This document shows, one piece after another, positions 15,782 through 24,800 of a stretch of 30,034 nt of DNA. The stretch comes from a virus. How positions within the stretch are numbered: the stretch's first letter is position 1; each line of letters begins with the position of its first letter. The translations under genes were made by a program, and so were the position numbers. Location of the stretch: positions 1 through 30,034 of IMG/VR virus record IMGVR_UViG_3300035688_000053; one strand, written 5' to 3'. The notes under the pieces were generated by a model. It was not told the DNA's origin, did no database searches, and was given only the letters and a program-made list of their open reading frames with translations.

Positions 15782-18139
15782 ATGCCGCTCGCCGGAAAGC
15801 GATGGCTCCCAAAGACAAGCGTCGGCGTAACAGATCTGCATGCCGCGTTCGGGTTCGCTGAGCAGGCCGGCTACGCTAGAACTGATAAGGTCGCAGACTT
15901 GGGACTGATGAACGTGTACGAGTCTGAGGCGATGTCGTACAACAACGTCCTGGACTGCATCCATGCAAATCCCGCGCTCCCGATACTTCCCCACCACAAC
16001 CTGATAGAATGCGACACCCTCGAGGAGCGCTGGGGCGCGGCTGAGGCGGCGAACCTTCCGGTTTACCCCTGCCTTCCGCTTCATGTCATACTGCAGTCCG
16101 AAACGACAGAACTGACCAACCCGCAATTCGACCGCCTCGAGTACCACGGGATCCACGCGATGCTTGCCCACGCGGCCCGCAACGATCCGGCGGGCCTGAA
16201 ATTGGTGCTCGGAACCACCCACGAGCTCGACACTGAGGGGTTCACGGTGCTGAAGCGCCATGTAGTGGGAGACATGCTCACGCAAACATCCCGGTTTGTG
16301 ATCCAGCTCGACTGCAACGGTGGCGACGAGCAGCAGGTCGAGGTGCGCTTCACGATGGCAAAGGGCATCGAGGTCTATCGGATTGACCTGCCAGGCAACA
16401 AAGAGTACCTGGCCGGCCGTCTCCGGTCAACAGACAGCCAGGAGCGCACGGTCGCCTTTGAGGCCCAGAGAGAAGAAGACGAGGGCTGGGACTGGGCTAT
16501 CCTCAAGTCTGTCGACCAGACAGCGATATCACTCATGCTACTGAATGGCGTGCTGCTTGTGTGGATGCACGGCGACCAAACGCCGCTCGCCGTGTCGCTG
16601 GTCCAAGCGGCAACAGGGCTTGCCACGGTCACAAAGTTCTCGGCAATTAGGCTCTACGCCGACGGCGGTAGGTATTTGTATGCGAGCATTCACCCGATCA
16701 AGTTTGCCACCACTGCCTACATGGTGGGGCCAGAACACAATACGGGGTTTGTCCGGGATCAGAACACACCCGTCCAGTACATCGCGCACGTCCATCTTAA
16801 CGGCGGAGAGGTCACGATCGAGGATGCGCTTGAGATTGGGACGACTTTTCGCTATAAGGTCACCATTACGAACCCCGAAGAAGGCCGCATCACCCTGAAA
16901 GATGAGGATGGTAATGAGGTAGAGACCCCCTACGCCTCGAAAACAGCAACCTGCGAGTCCGTCACACCCACGATCTCCCCGATCTTCTTGCGGCCTGGCG
17001 CGCCAGCTTATCCTTACGTGCCGCGGACCGTCCGGCTCACGATGCAGTTCGACTGGAACAACCTGACGATCTACACGCAAGGGAACCTGACGTTTCCGAA
17101 CCGACACGGCGAGTGGCTGGAGGGCTGGCCATCGGATCATGGCTACGGTCATCGCGCGATGGCAATTGACCTTGGCTGGCTGGAGACCACAACCGGGCAG
17201 TGGGGCCTCCAACGTCAGTTTACCGGCATTGCCGGCGGGGAAATGAGTTGGGACCGACAGGCGGCGCCGGAATCGCTGGTCAGCGTGTCGGTTGAGGACC
17301 TCTCGAAGATCCCTCGCGAATACGAGCTGATGAACGTTCCGTGGATGGACGGCTGGTGCCATTACTACGCAATACGGTTCCTTGCTCGGCTCGCGGGTCT
17401 CACCGATGAGGCGATGGATTTCCCGTACTGCGAGTCCCCGGACTGCTCGAACCCCGACCATTACCACCTCCCGATGGGCGAGGGCGGCAAGCCGCTGATG
17501 TACTTCCCGCCCGGCACGCCAGCCTGGGGTGCGATGCTGAGAATCCGAAAGCTCGTCGGGTACGTGATGTACTTCAATGCTCTGGGCAGACTTCGGTATT
17601 ACCCGTGGGTGCGCACGTCGCCGGGTCCGTTCAAGCGCGTGTACCATGAAGTCTACTCGCCCGTCGAGGGCAACACCGGCGAGCTAACACACTTCGCGTA
17701 CCGCCGTTCGACGGCGACCATCCGAAACACGTTCACAATTCTGGGCGTGGACGCCTACGGCCCCCTCTGGCGGCCCGTCATCGCCCATCGGGGAGACTGG
17801 CACAGCATCTACGACCCCAGCGCACCGAACTATGTGGGTTTCCGGAAACCTGCCGCTTGGTCCGACACACAATTCACGAACCCGGAATATGCGGACGACG
17901 CCGCCCAGCGCATCTTTGACCTGCTCAGGCTTCCCAGCGAAGAGGTGAGCTTTGGACTCGCACTTGGCGATCCGGAGATATTCCCACTCGACGTGATCGG
18001 CGTCGTCGAATACAAATCCCCCGTACTCGCGGGCGGGATTCCCAAGGCGTTCTTTGTAACAGCCGTGCAACACGAAATGGAGATGGGGATGCAGCACTCG
18101 CGTTACACGAGCGTCATCAACGGCAGATGGATTGTATAG
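15782..18139 (+). CDS. Tail-tip protein 1, large distal-tail/hub-like, 785 aa
   Basis: The N-terminal part (about 1-75) is mixed. A lectin-like beta region follows (about 75-310; GFTVLKRHVVGDM, RFVIQLDCNGGDEQQVEV, GIEVYRIDLPGNKEYLAG). The C-terminal third (about 440-785) contains EYELMNVPWMDGWCHYYAIR (about 512-531), a possible metal site C-x4-C-x4-H-x-H near residue 550 (YCESPDCSNPDHYH), and strand-rich hub-like sequence to the end. A related stretch occurs in the protein encoded at 19379. Position after the tape measure gene marks a tail-tip component at the adsorption end. The last codons (IV, stop at 18137-18139) lie at the probable edge of the TnpB element and overlap the 3' end of tnpB on the other strand, so the native C-terminus may have been altered. 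Confidence 0.75.
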   Translation: MPLAGKRWLPKTSVGVTDLHAAFGFAEQAGYARTDKVADLGLMNVYESEAMSYNNVLDCIHANPALPILPHHNLIECDTLEERWGAAEAANLPVYPCLPLHVILQSETTELTNPQFDRLEYHGIHAMLAHAARNDPAGLKLVLGTTHELDTEGFTVLKRHVVGDMLTQTSRFVIQLDCNGGDEQQVEVRFTMAKGIEVYRIDLPGNKEYLAGRLRSTDSQERTVAFEAQREEDEGWDWAILKSVDQTAISLMLLNGVLLVWMHGDQTPLAVSLVQAATGLATVTKFSAIRLYADGGRYLYASIHPIKFATTAYMVGPEHNTGFVRDQNTPVQYIAHVHLNGGEVTIEDALEIGTTFRYKVTITNPEEGRITLKDEDGNEVETPYASKTATCESVTPTISPIFLRPGAPAYPYVPRTVRLTMQFDWNNLTIYTQGNLTFPNRHGEWLEGWPSDHGYGHRAMAIDLGWLETTTGQWGLQRQFTGIAGGEMSWDRQAAPESLVSVSVEDLSKIPREYELMNVPWMDGWCHYYAIRFLARLAGLTDEAMDFPYCESPDCSNPDHYHLPMGEGGKPLMYFPPGTPAWGAMLRIRKLVGYVMYFNALGRLRYYPWVRTSPGPFKRVYHEVYSPVEGNTGELTHFAYRRSTATIRNTFTILGVDAYGPLWRPVIAHRGDWHSIYDPSAPNYVGFRKPAAWSDTQFTNPEYADDAAQRIFDLLRLPSEEVSFGLALGDPEIFPLDVIGVVEYKSPVLAGGIPKAFFVTAVQHEMEMGMQHSRYTSVINGRWIV

Positions 18140-19304
18140 ACCGAGGAGGCTTGGGGTCACCTCCCGTTGATAGTCTGCCCTGGCTGGCTGCCACATGGCT
18201 TGTCTCTGCCCGCTTCGGGGCGGATGCTCCGAAGTCCGAGACGTTTGGCCGGACTATTAGGGCGGCCCGGCGGATATTCTCCGCCGCGATGACATCTGCG
18301 GCCCCAGCGAGGCCGCAAGACGTGCAAAGGAAAAGACCTTGAGCCTTACGATTTCTTCTATCGATATGCCCACAAAGAGGGCACGTGATGCTGGTGTTCC
18401 CACGGTCCACGATGACCACGGGGACTCCGACCAAGCGCGCCTTGTAGTCGATAAAGGTTTTGAGTTGGAAGAAACTCCAGGAAGAGAAGATGTCCCGCTG
18501 GGGGCGCCTAACCGTCATCTGAGAGCCAGGCCCATTCAGATTTTCGAGAGCAATGGCTCTTTTCGTGTCTTCGGCCTTGGACACTATCTTCTTGGAGATC
18601 TCGTGGTTGATATGCCGGGCAAAGCGACTCTCTTTCCTCCGCCGACTTCTCAGAAGTCTTGTTGCGGAGAGGGTTCCCTTGTTCTGGAGTTTGGTCCTGA
18701 GTCTGCGGTGCCGTTTTCTCAGCCCGTTGACGAGCGCGCCCGAGAACATCTCGCCGTCGGAGTCCGCGGCGATCTGCTTGATGCCGAGGTCCACGCCGAG
18801 AACATCGACCGGCTCGATCGGATCGGGTTCGGGTACGTCGCAGGCGGCCAGAAGGTAGAAACAACCGTCGATCAGCGCGAGGTCGGACTCCCCGTGTCGG
18901 TGCTTCAGAAGCTCGCGGTCGCGCGACCCGCAGACGAAGGGGATGACAACACGACCATTGAGGCTGGATATGGAGACCAGTCGCTTATCCGGGAACCACC
19001 GAAGGATTCGATCGTCATAGGGGACGCATCCATGCGGCCTGAAGGTGCGCCTGCTCTTTCTGTCGACCTTGTAGGTGTCGGCGACCTTCGCTATGCAACG
19101 GACGGTGATCGCGGCGTGCAGGTCGAATCGCTCGCGCACTTTGCGATAGGCGATCTTGTGCAGGTCGAACTGGCGGAAGGTTTGGCTATGCCAGGGGGCT
19201 TCGCTTATAAAGTTGCAGGCGTCGTTGGCCCCTTCAAGCGTAGCTCTCAGCAGCTCGGCCTGGCCGGGGTCCGCGACCAGTTTCACCTTCGCAGTGAGGT
19301 TCAT
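18117..19304 (-). CDS. tnpB: TnpB RNA-guided nuclease of an IS200/IS605- or IS607-type element
   Basis: ATG 19304 gives 395 residues, normal for TnpB. An upstream extension of the frame runs through the ribosome site of the next tail gene and is rejected. The RuvC-like active site is intact: D172 in VLGVDLGIKQ, E254 in AIALENLNG and D337 in GAADVIAAENI. The zinc finger is C308-x2-C311 and C327-x2-C330 (ITCPLCGHID, FLCTSCG). TnpB cuts DNA guided by an RNA made from the right end of its element, which helps the element stay in its site. No tnpA or serine resolvase is in the window, so this is a TnpB-only copy that would need transposase in trans. It is antisense to the tail operon. The last codons run into the preceding tail gene. 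Confidence 0.95.
   Translation of the reverse strand: MNLTAKVKLVADPGQAELLRATLEGANDACNFISEAPWHSQTFRQFDLHKIAYRKVRERFDLHAAITVRCIAKVADTYKVDRKSRRTFRPHGCVPYDDRILRWFPDKRLVSISSLNGRVVIPFVCGSRDRELLKHRHGESDLALIDGCFYLLAACDVPEPDPIEPVDVLGVDLGIKQIAADSDGEMFSGALVNGLRKRHRRLRTKLQNKGTLSATRLLRSRRRKESRFARHINHEISKKIVSKAEDTKRAIALENLNGPGSQMTVRRPQRDIFSSWSFFQLKTFIDYKARLVGVPVVIVDRGNTSITCPLCGHIDRRNRKAQGLFLCTSCGLAGAADVIAAENIRRAALIVRPNVSDFGASAPKRAETSHVAASQGRLSTGGDPKPPRSIQSICR
18125..18270 (-). ncRNA. Candidate omega/right-end RNA of the TnpB element
   Basis: In TnpB elements the guide RNA scaffold overlaps the 3' end of tnpB and stops at the element's right end, with guide bases taken from the flanking DNA. Here that region is the minus strand from about 18270 to 18125. 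It contains a hairpin formed by GGGAGG (18165-18160) and CCTCC (18149-18145). The guide would then read into the 3' end of the tail gene. Position and extent are inferred from family knowledge. Confidence 0.35.
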
Positions 19305-19362
19305 TCCGGAACCATTGTAGGCTTTGGCGCGGTAGAAGGCAAGCGTTTTCTTCCCGTTGCGG
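18125..19362 (-). mobile_element. TnpB-only insertion element between two tail genes
   Basis: The gap between the tail genes ending at 18139 and starting at 19379 is filled by tnpB, and the next gene keeps its own ribosome site (TAGGAGG, 19364-19370). The element must therefore lie between about 18125 and 19362. The octamer TCCCGTTG occurs near both edges (18162-18169 and 19352-19359) and may belong to terminal sequences. Elements of this class make no target duplication, so the ends cannot be fixed from sequence alone. The limits are approximate. Confidence 0.72.
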
Positions 19363-19378
19363 TTAGGAGGCAGTGACA

Positions 19379-21592
19379 ATGCCTGAGACAGCCGTTGTAC
19401 ACCTGTTCGTGGCCCATTCGGTCGCCGAGAAGCCCGAGGTCGACTGGGTGCCGGACATAGGCGAGGAACGGGACCGCGCCGTACTCCTCGACAAGGTCTG
19501 GATTGAGCCACTGACCGGCACCCTGATGCTCGCCCCGAAGCAGATAAGCCAATATTCGACCGTGACCGGCGATATGGCGCGGCTCAGGAAGACGGCGGGC
19601 TACACCGTGCCGACCGCTGCGGCGTGGGAAGATGCCGAAGTCGGGTTCGCCGGGAACTGGTTCCTGCTCTCGAAGGACAACCCTACTGAGGAAGTGGAAA
19701 CTTCGGAGACGTACGCGGCAGACCAGGCGTTTTTCGTGGCTCTCTTCCTGTTCGGCAGCGGTGGAGGCAAGGTCCGGCAGGTCGCCTCGCTCAAGTTCGG
19801 TCAGTACGAACTCAAGGTGCGCTCCGACGGCTACACCGCGCTTTACGAGGGTTCGACGTTTAAGGGCGCCGGCTACCTTGTGGGCGAGCGCAACAAGACC
19901 TCTCCTGCCGAGGGCTATCTGCCGTGGGCCTATGGCGACCAGGCACTCTATGGCAACTGGCTGCGACTGTTGATCCTGCCCTTCAACCGTTATCAGATCG
20001 CCTTTATTCCTCTCGACAATCTGGGCGGCGGTTGGGTCTACTCGGACACGAGCCGGGACAACAAGAGTGCCTGGGGCATCACTACCAGCGCGCCCTTCAA
20101 GTTCAGTTTCCCGGATACCCAGGAGGCGCAGAAGGGCCTGATCCAGGTGATGCCGGTCGTTTATGAGGCGAGCGGTAGTTTCATCACCGCAACAAAGGTC
20201 CTGCCACACAAGCCAAGCATCGCGCCGGATAAGACCTCCGCGTACGACGCCCCGGCGGGGACTGGCGGCACTGTCACCGTTGTAGACGAGAGCAACAACG
20301 AGATAACGACTTGGAACGGGACCAAGGATCGCGTGCGGGCAAAGGTCGCCCTCACGGGTGCGCCTGCCAACACGCGCCTCACGATCTTCTACTATCGAAC
20401 CCAGATCCGCTGGGCGGTAGAGCGGACCGCGGTTGTGCCTTCGGAGATAGTGCTGAACCCGCCGAATGACTATGACAACCTCACGTTCAACGCGGGCGAG
20501 AGTGACCTGGCCGCACAAGCGGGAAACACCATCGCGTTCGTCCCAAGGAAGACTGACGTGATGAAGTCGCTCTCGGGCAAGTCCTACCGCGGGGTCACGG
20601 TGGCAGACCCAACAGAAGGCGAGCTCTTTGCTGGCTTCATCGATCCGGCGGTGGACCTCGGTCGGCCGGGATCCCAAGAGGTGGTGGACATGCAGGCACA
20701 GTCCGTCGCGGCGCGAGATTTCTGGGCGCTTCTTGAGAAGACCGTCATCCCGGACGATTGGATCATGGACGGCCTCTACCACTACGACGTGGTCAAGCGA
20801 CTGTTCGCGCTCTCAGGCATACCCGACCTGCGGATGGACGTGGACACCGCCGGGGTAGGCGATTGGAACGGTCAGTTCGACTGCGACTGGCGCTACAAGA
20901 GACTCTGCTTTCTCGTTAAGGGTGGAACCACGGCAGGAGAGGCCGCGCGGTCCATCCGAGACAACTTCTCCAACTGGATATTGGACTGCGCCCCAGTCGG
21001 CGGTGTATACAAAGCACGCTACAAATCTAGGGGGGTTCCTGCGCCGCCGCCCGCTCCCGTGAGGACGCTGTACCGCAGCATGGTGGACCACGGTTGGCAG
21101 AACAGCTTCTGGGGGGACTTCAGAGAGTGGCGCGATCCGGTGCAGGCCAACCATATCCAGGTGATCGGCGCCACCATCCACGGGGTCACGATCGAGTCGG
21201 TGTTCGAGGACGCGGATAGCCAGAGCCCCGAGACGCCAGAGGCGAATCGCAACGAGTTCTGGGTGGGCAAGAAGCTCAGCCTCATCAAGCGCAACGAGAA
21301 TCTGACAACCCAGGAGATCTGCGACGCCGTCAAGGAATGCCTCAAGGCCAGACTTTACAACCCGCGAAAGATGGCGCGGTGGACGGCGATGTGGGATGCT
21401 CTTGTTCAGGTCGGCAGTTATCTCCGCCTGGAGGGAAAGGGTCTGTACCGAATCCTCTCGGCAGTCCCTGTGGCCGGGAAGGACGACAAGATCGGCGAGC
21501 CAGCGACCCGGGACACGAAAACTGATCCCAAGGTGGGGCAGCACACATACCGGAGGGTGATGACCTATGTCGGCGAACGCATCGGCGATTGA
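19379..21592 (+). CDS. Tail-tip protein 2, large hub-like, 737 aa
   Basis: ATG 19379 stands 8 bases after TAGGAGG. The GTG at 19373 is too close to that site. N-terminal residues 1-290 are strand-rich (VVHLFVAHSV; GNWLRLLILPFNRYQIAF). About 310-360 looks like an Ig-like spacer (TVTVVDESNNEITTWNG). From about 400 a hub-like part follows with DWIMDGLYHYDVVKRLFALS (about 461-480), which resembles MDGWCHYYAIRFLARLAGL in the 15782 protein. The end is a helix (TQEICDAVKECLKARLY) and a strand region. With the 15782 product it probably forms the tail tip or adhesin base. The two genes were presumably adjacent before the TnpB element arrived. Confidence 0.75.
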   Translation: MPETAVVHLFVAHSVAEKPEVDWVPDIGEERDRAVLLDKVWIEPLTGTLMLAPKQISQYSTVTGDMARLRKTAGYTVPTAAAWEDAEVGFAGNWFLLSKDNPTEEVETSETYAADQAFFVALFLFGSGGGKVRQVASLKFGQYELKVRSDGYTALYEGSTFKGAGYLVGERNKTSPAEGYLPWAYGDQALYGNWLRLLILPFNRYQIAFIPLDNLGGGWVYSDTSRDNKSAWGITTSAPFKFSFPDTQEAQKGLIQVMPVVYEASGSFITATKVLPHKPSIAPDKTSAYDAPAGTGGTVTVVDESNNEITTWNGTKDRVRAKVALTGAPANTRLTIFYYRTQIRWAVERTAVVPSEIVLNPPNDYDNLTFNAGESDLAAQAGNTIAFVPRKTDVMKSLSGKSYRGVTVADPTEGELFAGFIDPAVDLGRPGSQEVVDMQAQSVAARDFWALLEKTVIPDDWIMDGLYHYDVVKRLFALSGIPDLRMDVDTAGVGDWNGQFDCDWRYKRLCFLVKGGTTAGEAARSIRDNFSNWILDCAPVGGVYKARYKSRGVPAPPPAPVRTLYRSMVDHGWQNSFWGDFREWRDPVQANHIQVIGATIHGVTIESVFEDADSQSPETPEANRNEFWVGKKLSLIKRNENLTTQEICDAVKECLKARLYNPRKMARWTAMWDALVQVGSYLRLEGKGLYRILSAVPVAGKDDKIGEPATRDTKTDPKVGQHTYRRVMTYVGERIGD

Positions 21593-21872
21593 ACCGATTG
21601 GGGCCTGTTTTGAAGTCTATCACTGCGAGGCCGGTAAACATCATGAACTGCCCGGGATCGGCCCGAAGGTCTGCCCGCGACCAAGTTGCCCCGGGTACGG
21701 ACAGGCACTCAGATTTCAGGGACTTGACATGCCCTACGGGTACTTTCTGTACCGCGCCTTCTGCCCAAATTGCGCCACGCGGGAACTCGTAGTCACGAGC
21801 CCGGGCGAGACGCACCAGTGCAAGGACTGCGGTTGGGCGAAGATGGAAACGTGCCGCAGCGGGAGGGCGTAA
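21567..21872 (+). CDS. Small zinc-ribbon protein, 101 aa
   Basis: The start overlaps the preceding stop by 26 bases. Two metal-binding patterns are visible: C20 with H25/H26 and C36-x4-C41, and a classic zinc ribbon C66-x2-C69 ... C85-x2-C88 (FCPNC and HQCKDCGW). The sequence is otherwise polar. It ends two bases before the receptor-binding gene start. Zinc ribbons in this position could be structural tail-tip parts or assembly factors for the next protein, which also has Cys clusters near its N-terminus. The function is not known. Confidence 0.72.
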   Translation: MSANASAIEPIGACFEVYHCEAGKHHELPGIGPKVCPRPSCPGYGQALRFQGLDMPYGYFLYRAFCPNCATRELVVTSPGETHQCKDCGWAKMETCRSGRA

Positions 21873-21873
21873 C

Positions 21874-24800
21874 ATGCCGGCGGTTCTGGTCAAGGAGAAC
21901 TGGCGCAAGAAGACGTTCACCGTAACGGGTACGATGCACTTCCGCACGGCCTTTATCGGCGAGGACTACCTCTCAGGCAGCGGCTGCCAGGTCGGCAACA
22001 AGCTGGAGATAACGTTCCCCTGGCCGCTCAACGTGAACTTCATCATCGAGCAAGGCGCAGGAACACTGTGGGAAGCGGACCACTACTCCGGCTGTAACAA
22101 CCCGGAGTGCAGCGGATGCCACGGCGAGACGACCCACACAGTACATGACCCCCTTGGCCCGCCGTGCTTCTGCTGCCCGCCGGATCCCAATTATCAGGCG
22201 AACGTCCATCCGGTTCACCTTCACGTCGGCTGGGGCGCCATTGCGGGAGAATGGACTGGACAGTGCGATGTGGACTTTGACTGGGACTACAACCTCGATC
22301 AGAGACCGTATGGCCCACACTGCGTGCCAGAGGCCGCAACCCAGTACTGCGAAGTGAACGATTACGATGTCTCCTACAGTGTGACGGTCGAGTGCTGGAC
22401 TGATTTGTTCATGGAGGTTGTGCCCTACTACGACCAGTTTGGGTCAAGATGCGAGGCCCTTCCCGGCGGTGTCTTCGAGGAAACCTACTGCGAGCACCAG
22501 GGCGACCGCAACGGATCCTATCTACCGGACATCCGGATGAGGTTCGGCGAGCAGATTCACGACAAGGGTGGAGGGGTCGGCGACGTGACCGTTCACGCAC
22601 AGATCACCGTGGGTGGCGTGACCCACACATACGAGGAGACGGTCGAAAGGCTATCTGTCGACTGGACGGACAACACGATCGAGTTCTGGGGCGAAATCTC
22701 GTGTAGCGCGTACGGCTGCGCCAGTCGCCCGGTCGAGGACTATATCGTCGCGACCTGGCTCCGAACCTTCACCCAGGCGCCGACGGGCAATGACCCGGGC
22801 ATCTTTCATTACGATCACCAGCACGCCGTCTACGACGCAACGCTCCGGGTCTACCTGGACAACAACAGGTTTGCCTTTGGCTGCCGCTGGGCGCATAGAT
22901 CGCTTCCAGGGATTCCAGACCCCACGGGGTGGTTTTTGACCGAGTATTGGAACCATGCCGGCAAGATCACAACCCCGTACCACGGCACGATCGCGGAAAG
23001 CGACGGCACTCCGGTAACAGGTGTCCAGATGAAGTTGAGACATGGCACGAGACCCATCTACGAGATAGTGCATTACCCGGGGGGGGACGAAGGGCTGTGG
23101 ACCTGGGGCTTGCCTGCCGGCGAGGTGGCTTTCGTTGACGGCGCAGATGTCCCCTGGAATGGTTGGTGGAAGCTCATCTCTGATGCTGTCGGAAGCATAG
23201 CGGATCCGGGCGGCCCATACATCATCTTCGACACGGTCGCGGAGTACTTCGACGTCCCAGAGCAGCCGCCACAGGACAATTACATCAACCAGGGCCTGGT
23301 CAACATCACCAATGCCGATGCCCTGTTTGACCCGTTCTACCCGCAATTCCATGACCCGCCGGAGAGCATAGAGTTTGACCTGAACGACGATGCCATCCCG
23401 GACTACACCGACTCCAGGGTGCTCCTGAAGCCGAGTCTCGCCTCTGACGTCCTCCACTGGCAGGCCGTGAGGGTGGACATTGGCGTCGACTATGGGGAGG
23501 AATCCGCTCCAATCCTGACCTTCGACGGCGACGGCTGGACGAAAAACAGGGAAGACCTCCAGGTCACGACGGACAATGGCGTCAAAGTCACCGGTGCCCA
23601 GATCGGCGACTGGATAGAGCAATCGTTCCTTACGACGAAGAAGCGGTTGACCGGGGCCAGATTTGCGCACCTGCATTGGCATTCCGACGCGGCCGGTGAG
23701 ATCAAATTCTCGGTGAACGGCAGATGGTGGGTGCTCACAGCCGACGCCGCTGGCGAGCACGAGTCCGTCATCGATCTTTGCAGACCAAACTATACGGAGA
23801 GTGCAGATCAAGTCCAGTCAATCATCCCCGTCGAGCTGCCCAAAAACCTTAATCTGCCACCGCTTTCACCCGGCGGAACGCACGGCACCGACCTCGGAAC
23901 GGGCTTTGGCGTCGGCAGGATAGACGAGGTGAAGTTTGAGTTCAACGTGGCGGGGACGTACATAATCAGGACGATCACCCTCTACCGGAAGACCCAAGCC
24001 GAAGGAGGCTTCATTCGGATAGACCTCAATCCGCAGTCTGCATTTTACAACGCCGGGCTAGGCAACCCGAATCGTATCCCTGCTCCGATCGACGGGATCC
24101 CGGGCGGAGAGCAGGGGGGCGGCGACTGCGGGGTGTACTACGCAGGCCAACAGGATGATGGCACCCACACTTGGGAGTGCTATCTCTACCGCGCCGGAAT
24201 CGTAATCGTTGACGGCGCGGTGGTCGGCGAAATCGTGATCGGCGGGCCCCAGCTTACGAGCGGATTTACCTACGACGGTTGGACGTTCGCGATGGAGCGG
24301 ATGGCCTCCGGGATATTCTGGTGCATCCCATTCGACGACTATTGTACCCCAACCGAGTCTCCTGCTGCGAACGGAGTAGTGTCGCTCGTCCGGCTTGACC
24401 CCCCGAAGATCGGGGGCAACCTGGCCGTTCCTGAGACCTACGTGGGCTACCTCGACAGGGTTGCCGGCGAGCTTGCGGACCAACAAACGCTCAGCGCGAC
24501 TGTCAGGTTCGATGTCGCGTGCTACGCCGTCGGCTTCGGGAACGTTATCGGTTCGCTCGAGAAGTACACCAAGGGTGATATCCACGGAATAGCGTACAAG
24601 GACAGCGACCCGGGCTTCGCCCCCGGTGCCAAGGTAACTATAGTCGCCGATGGCGTGAGCCAAAATGTCCAGACCAACAGCCTCGGCTACTTTCGATCTC
24701 ATCCGGTCAGGGCACGGGCCCTGGACGCATCTGCCACTGTGACAGGAAAGGCCGGAACAACAGTTACGGTCTATCCGAGGAACCGGCACTATGGCCGCGC

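Noticed and set aside
18339-19376. Rightward frame of 345 codons over tnpB
   Set aside because: The minus-strand frame has all TnpB catalytic and zinc residues; this one has none.
22651-23811. Leftward frame of 386 codons over the receptor-binding gene
   Set aside because: Shadow of a long confident gene, with no domain recognised.
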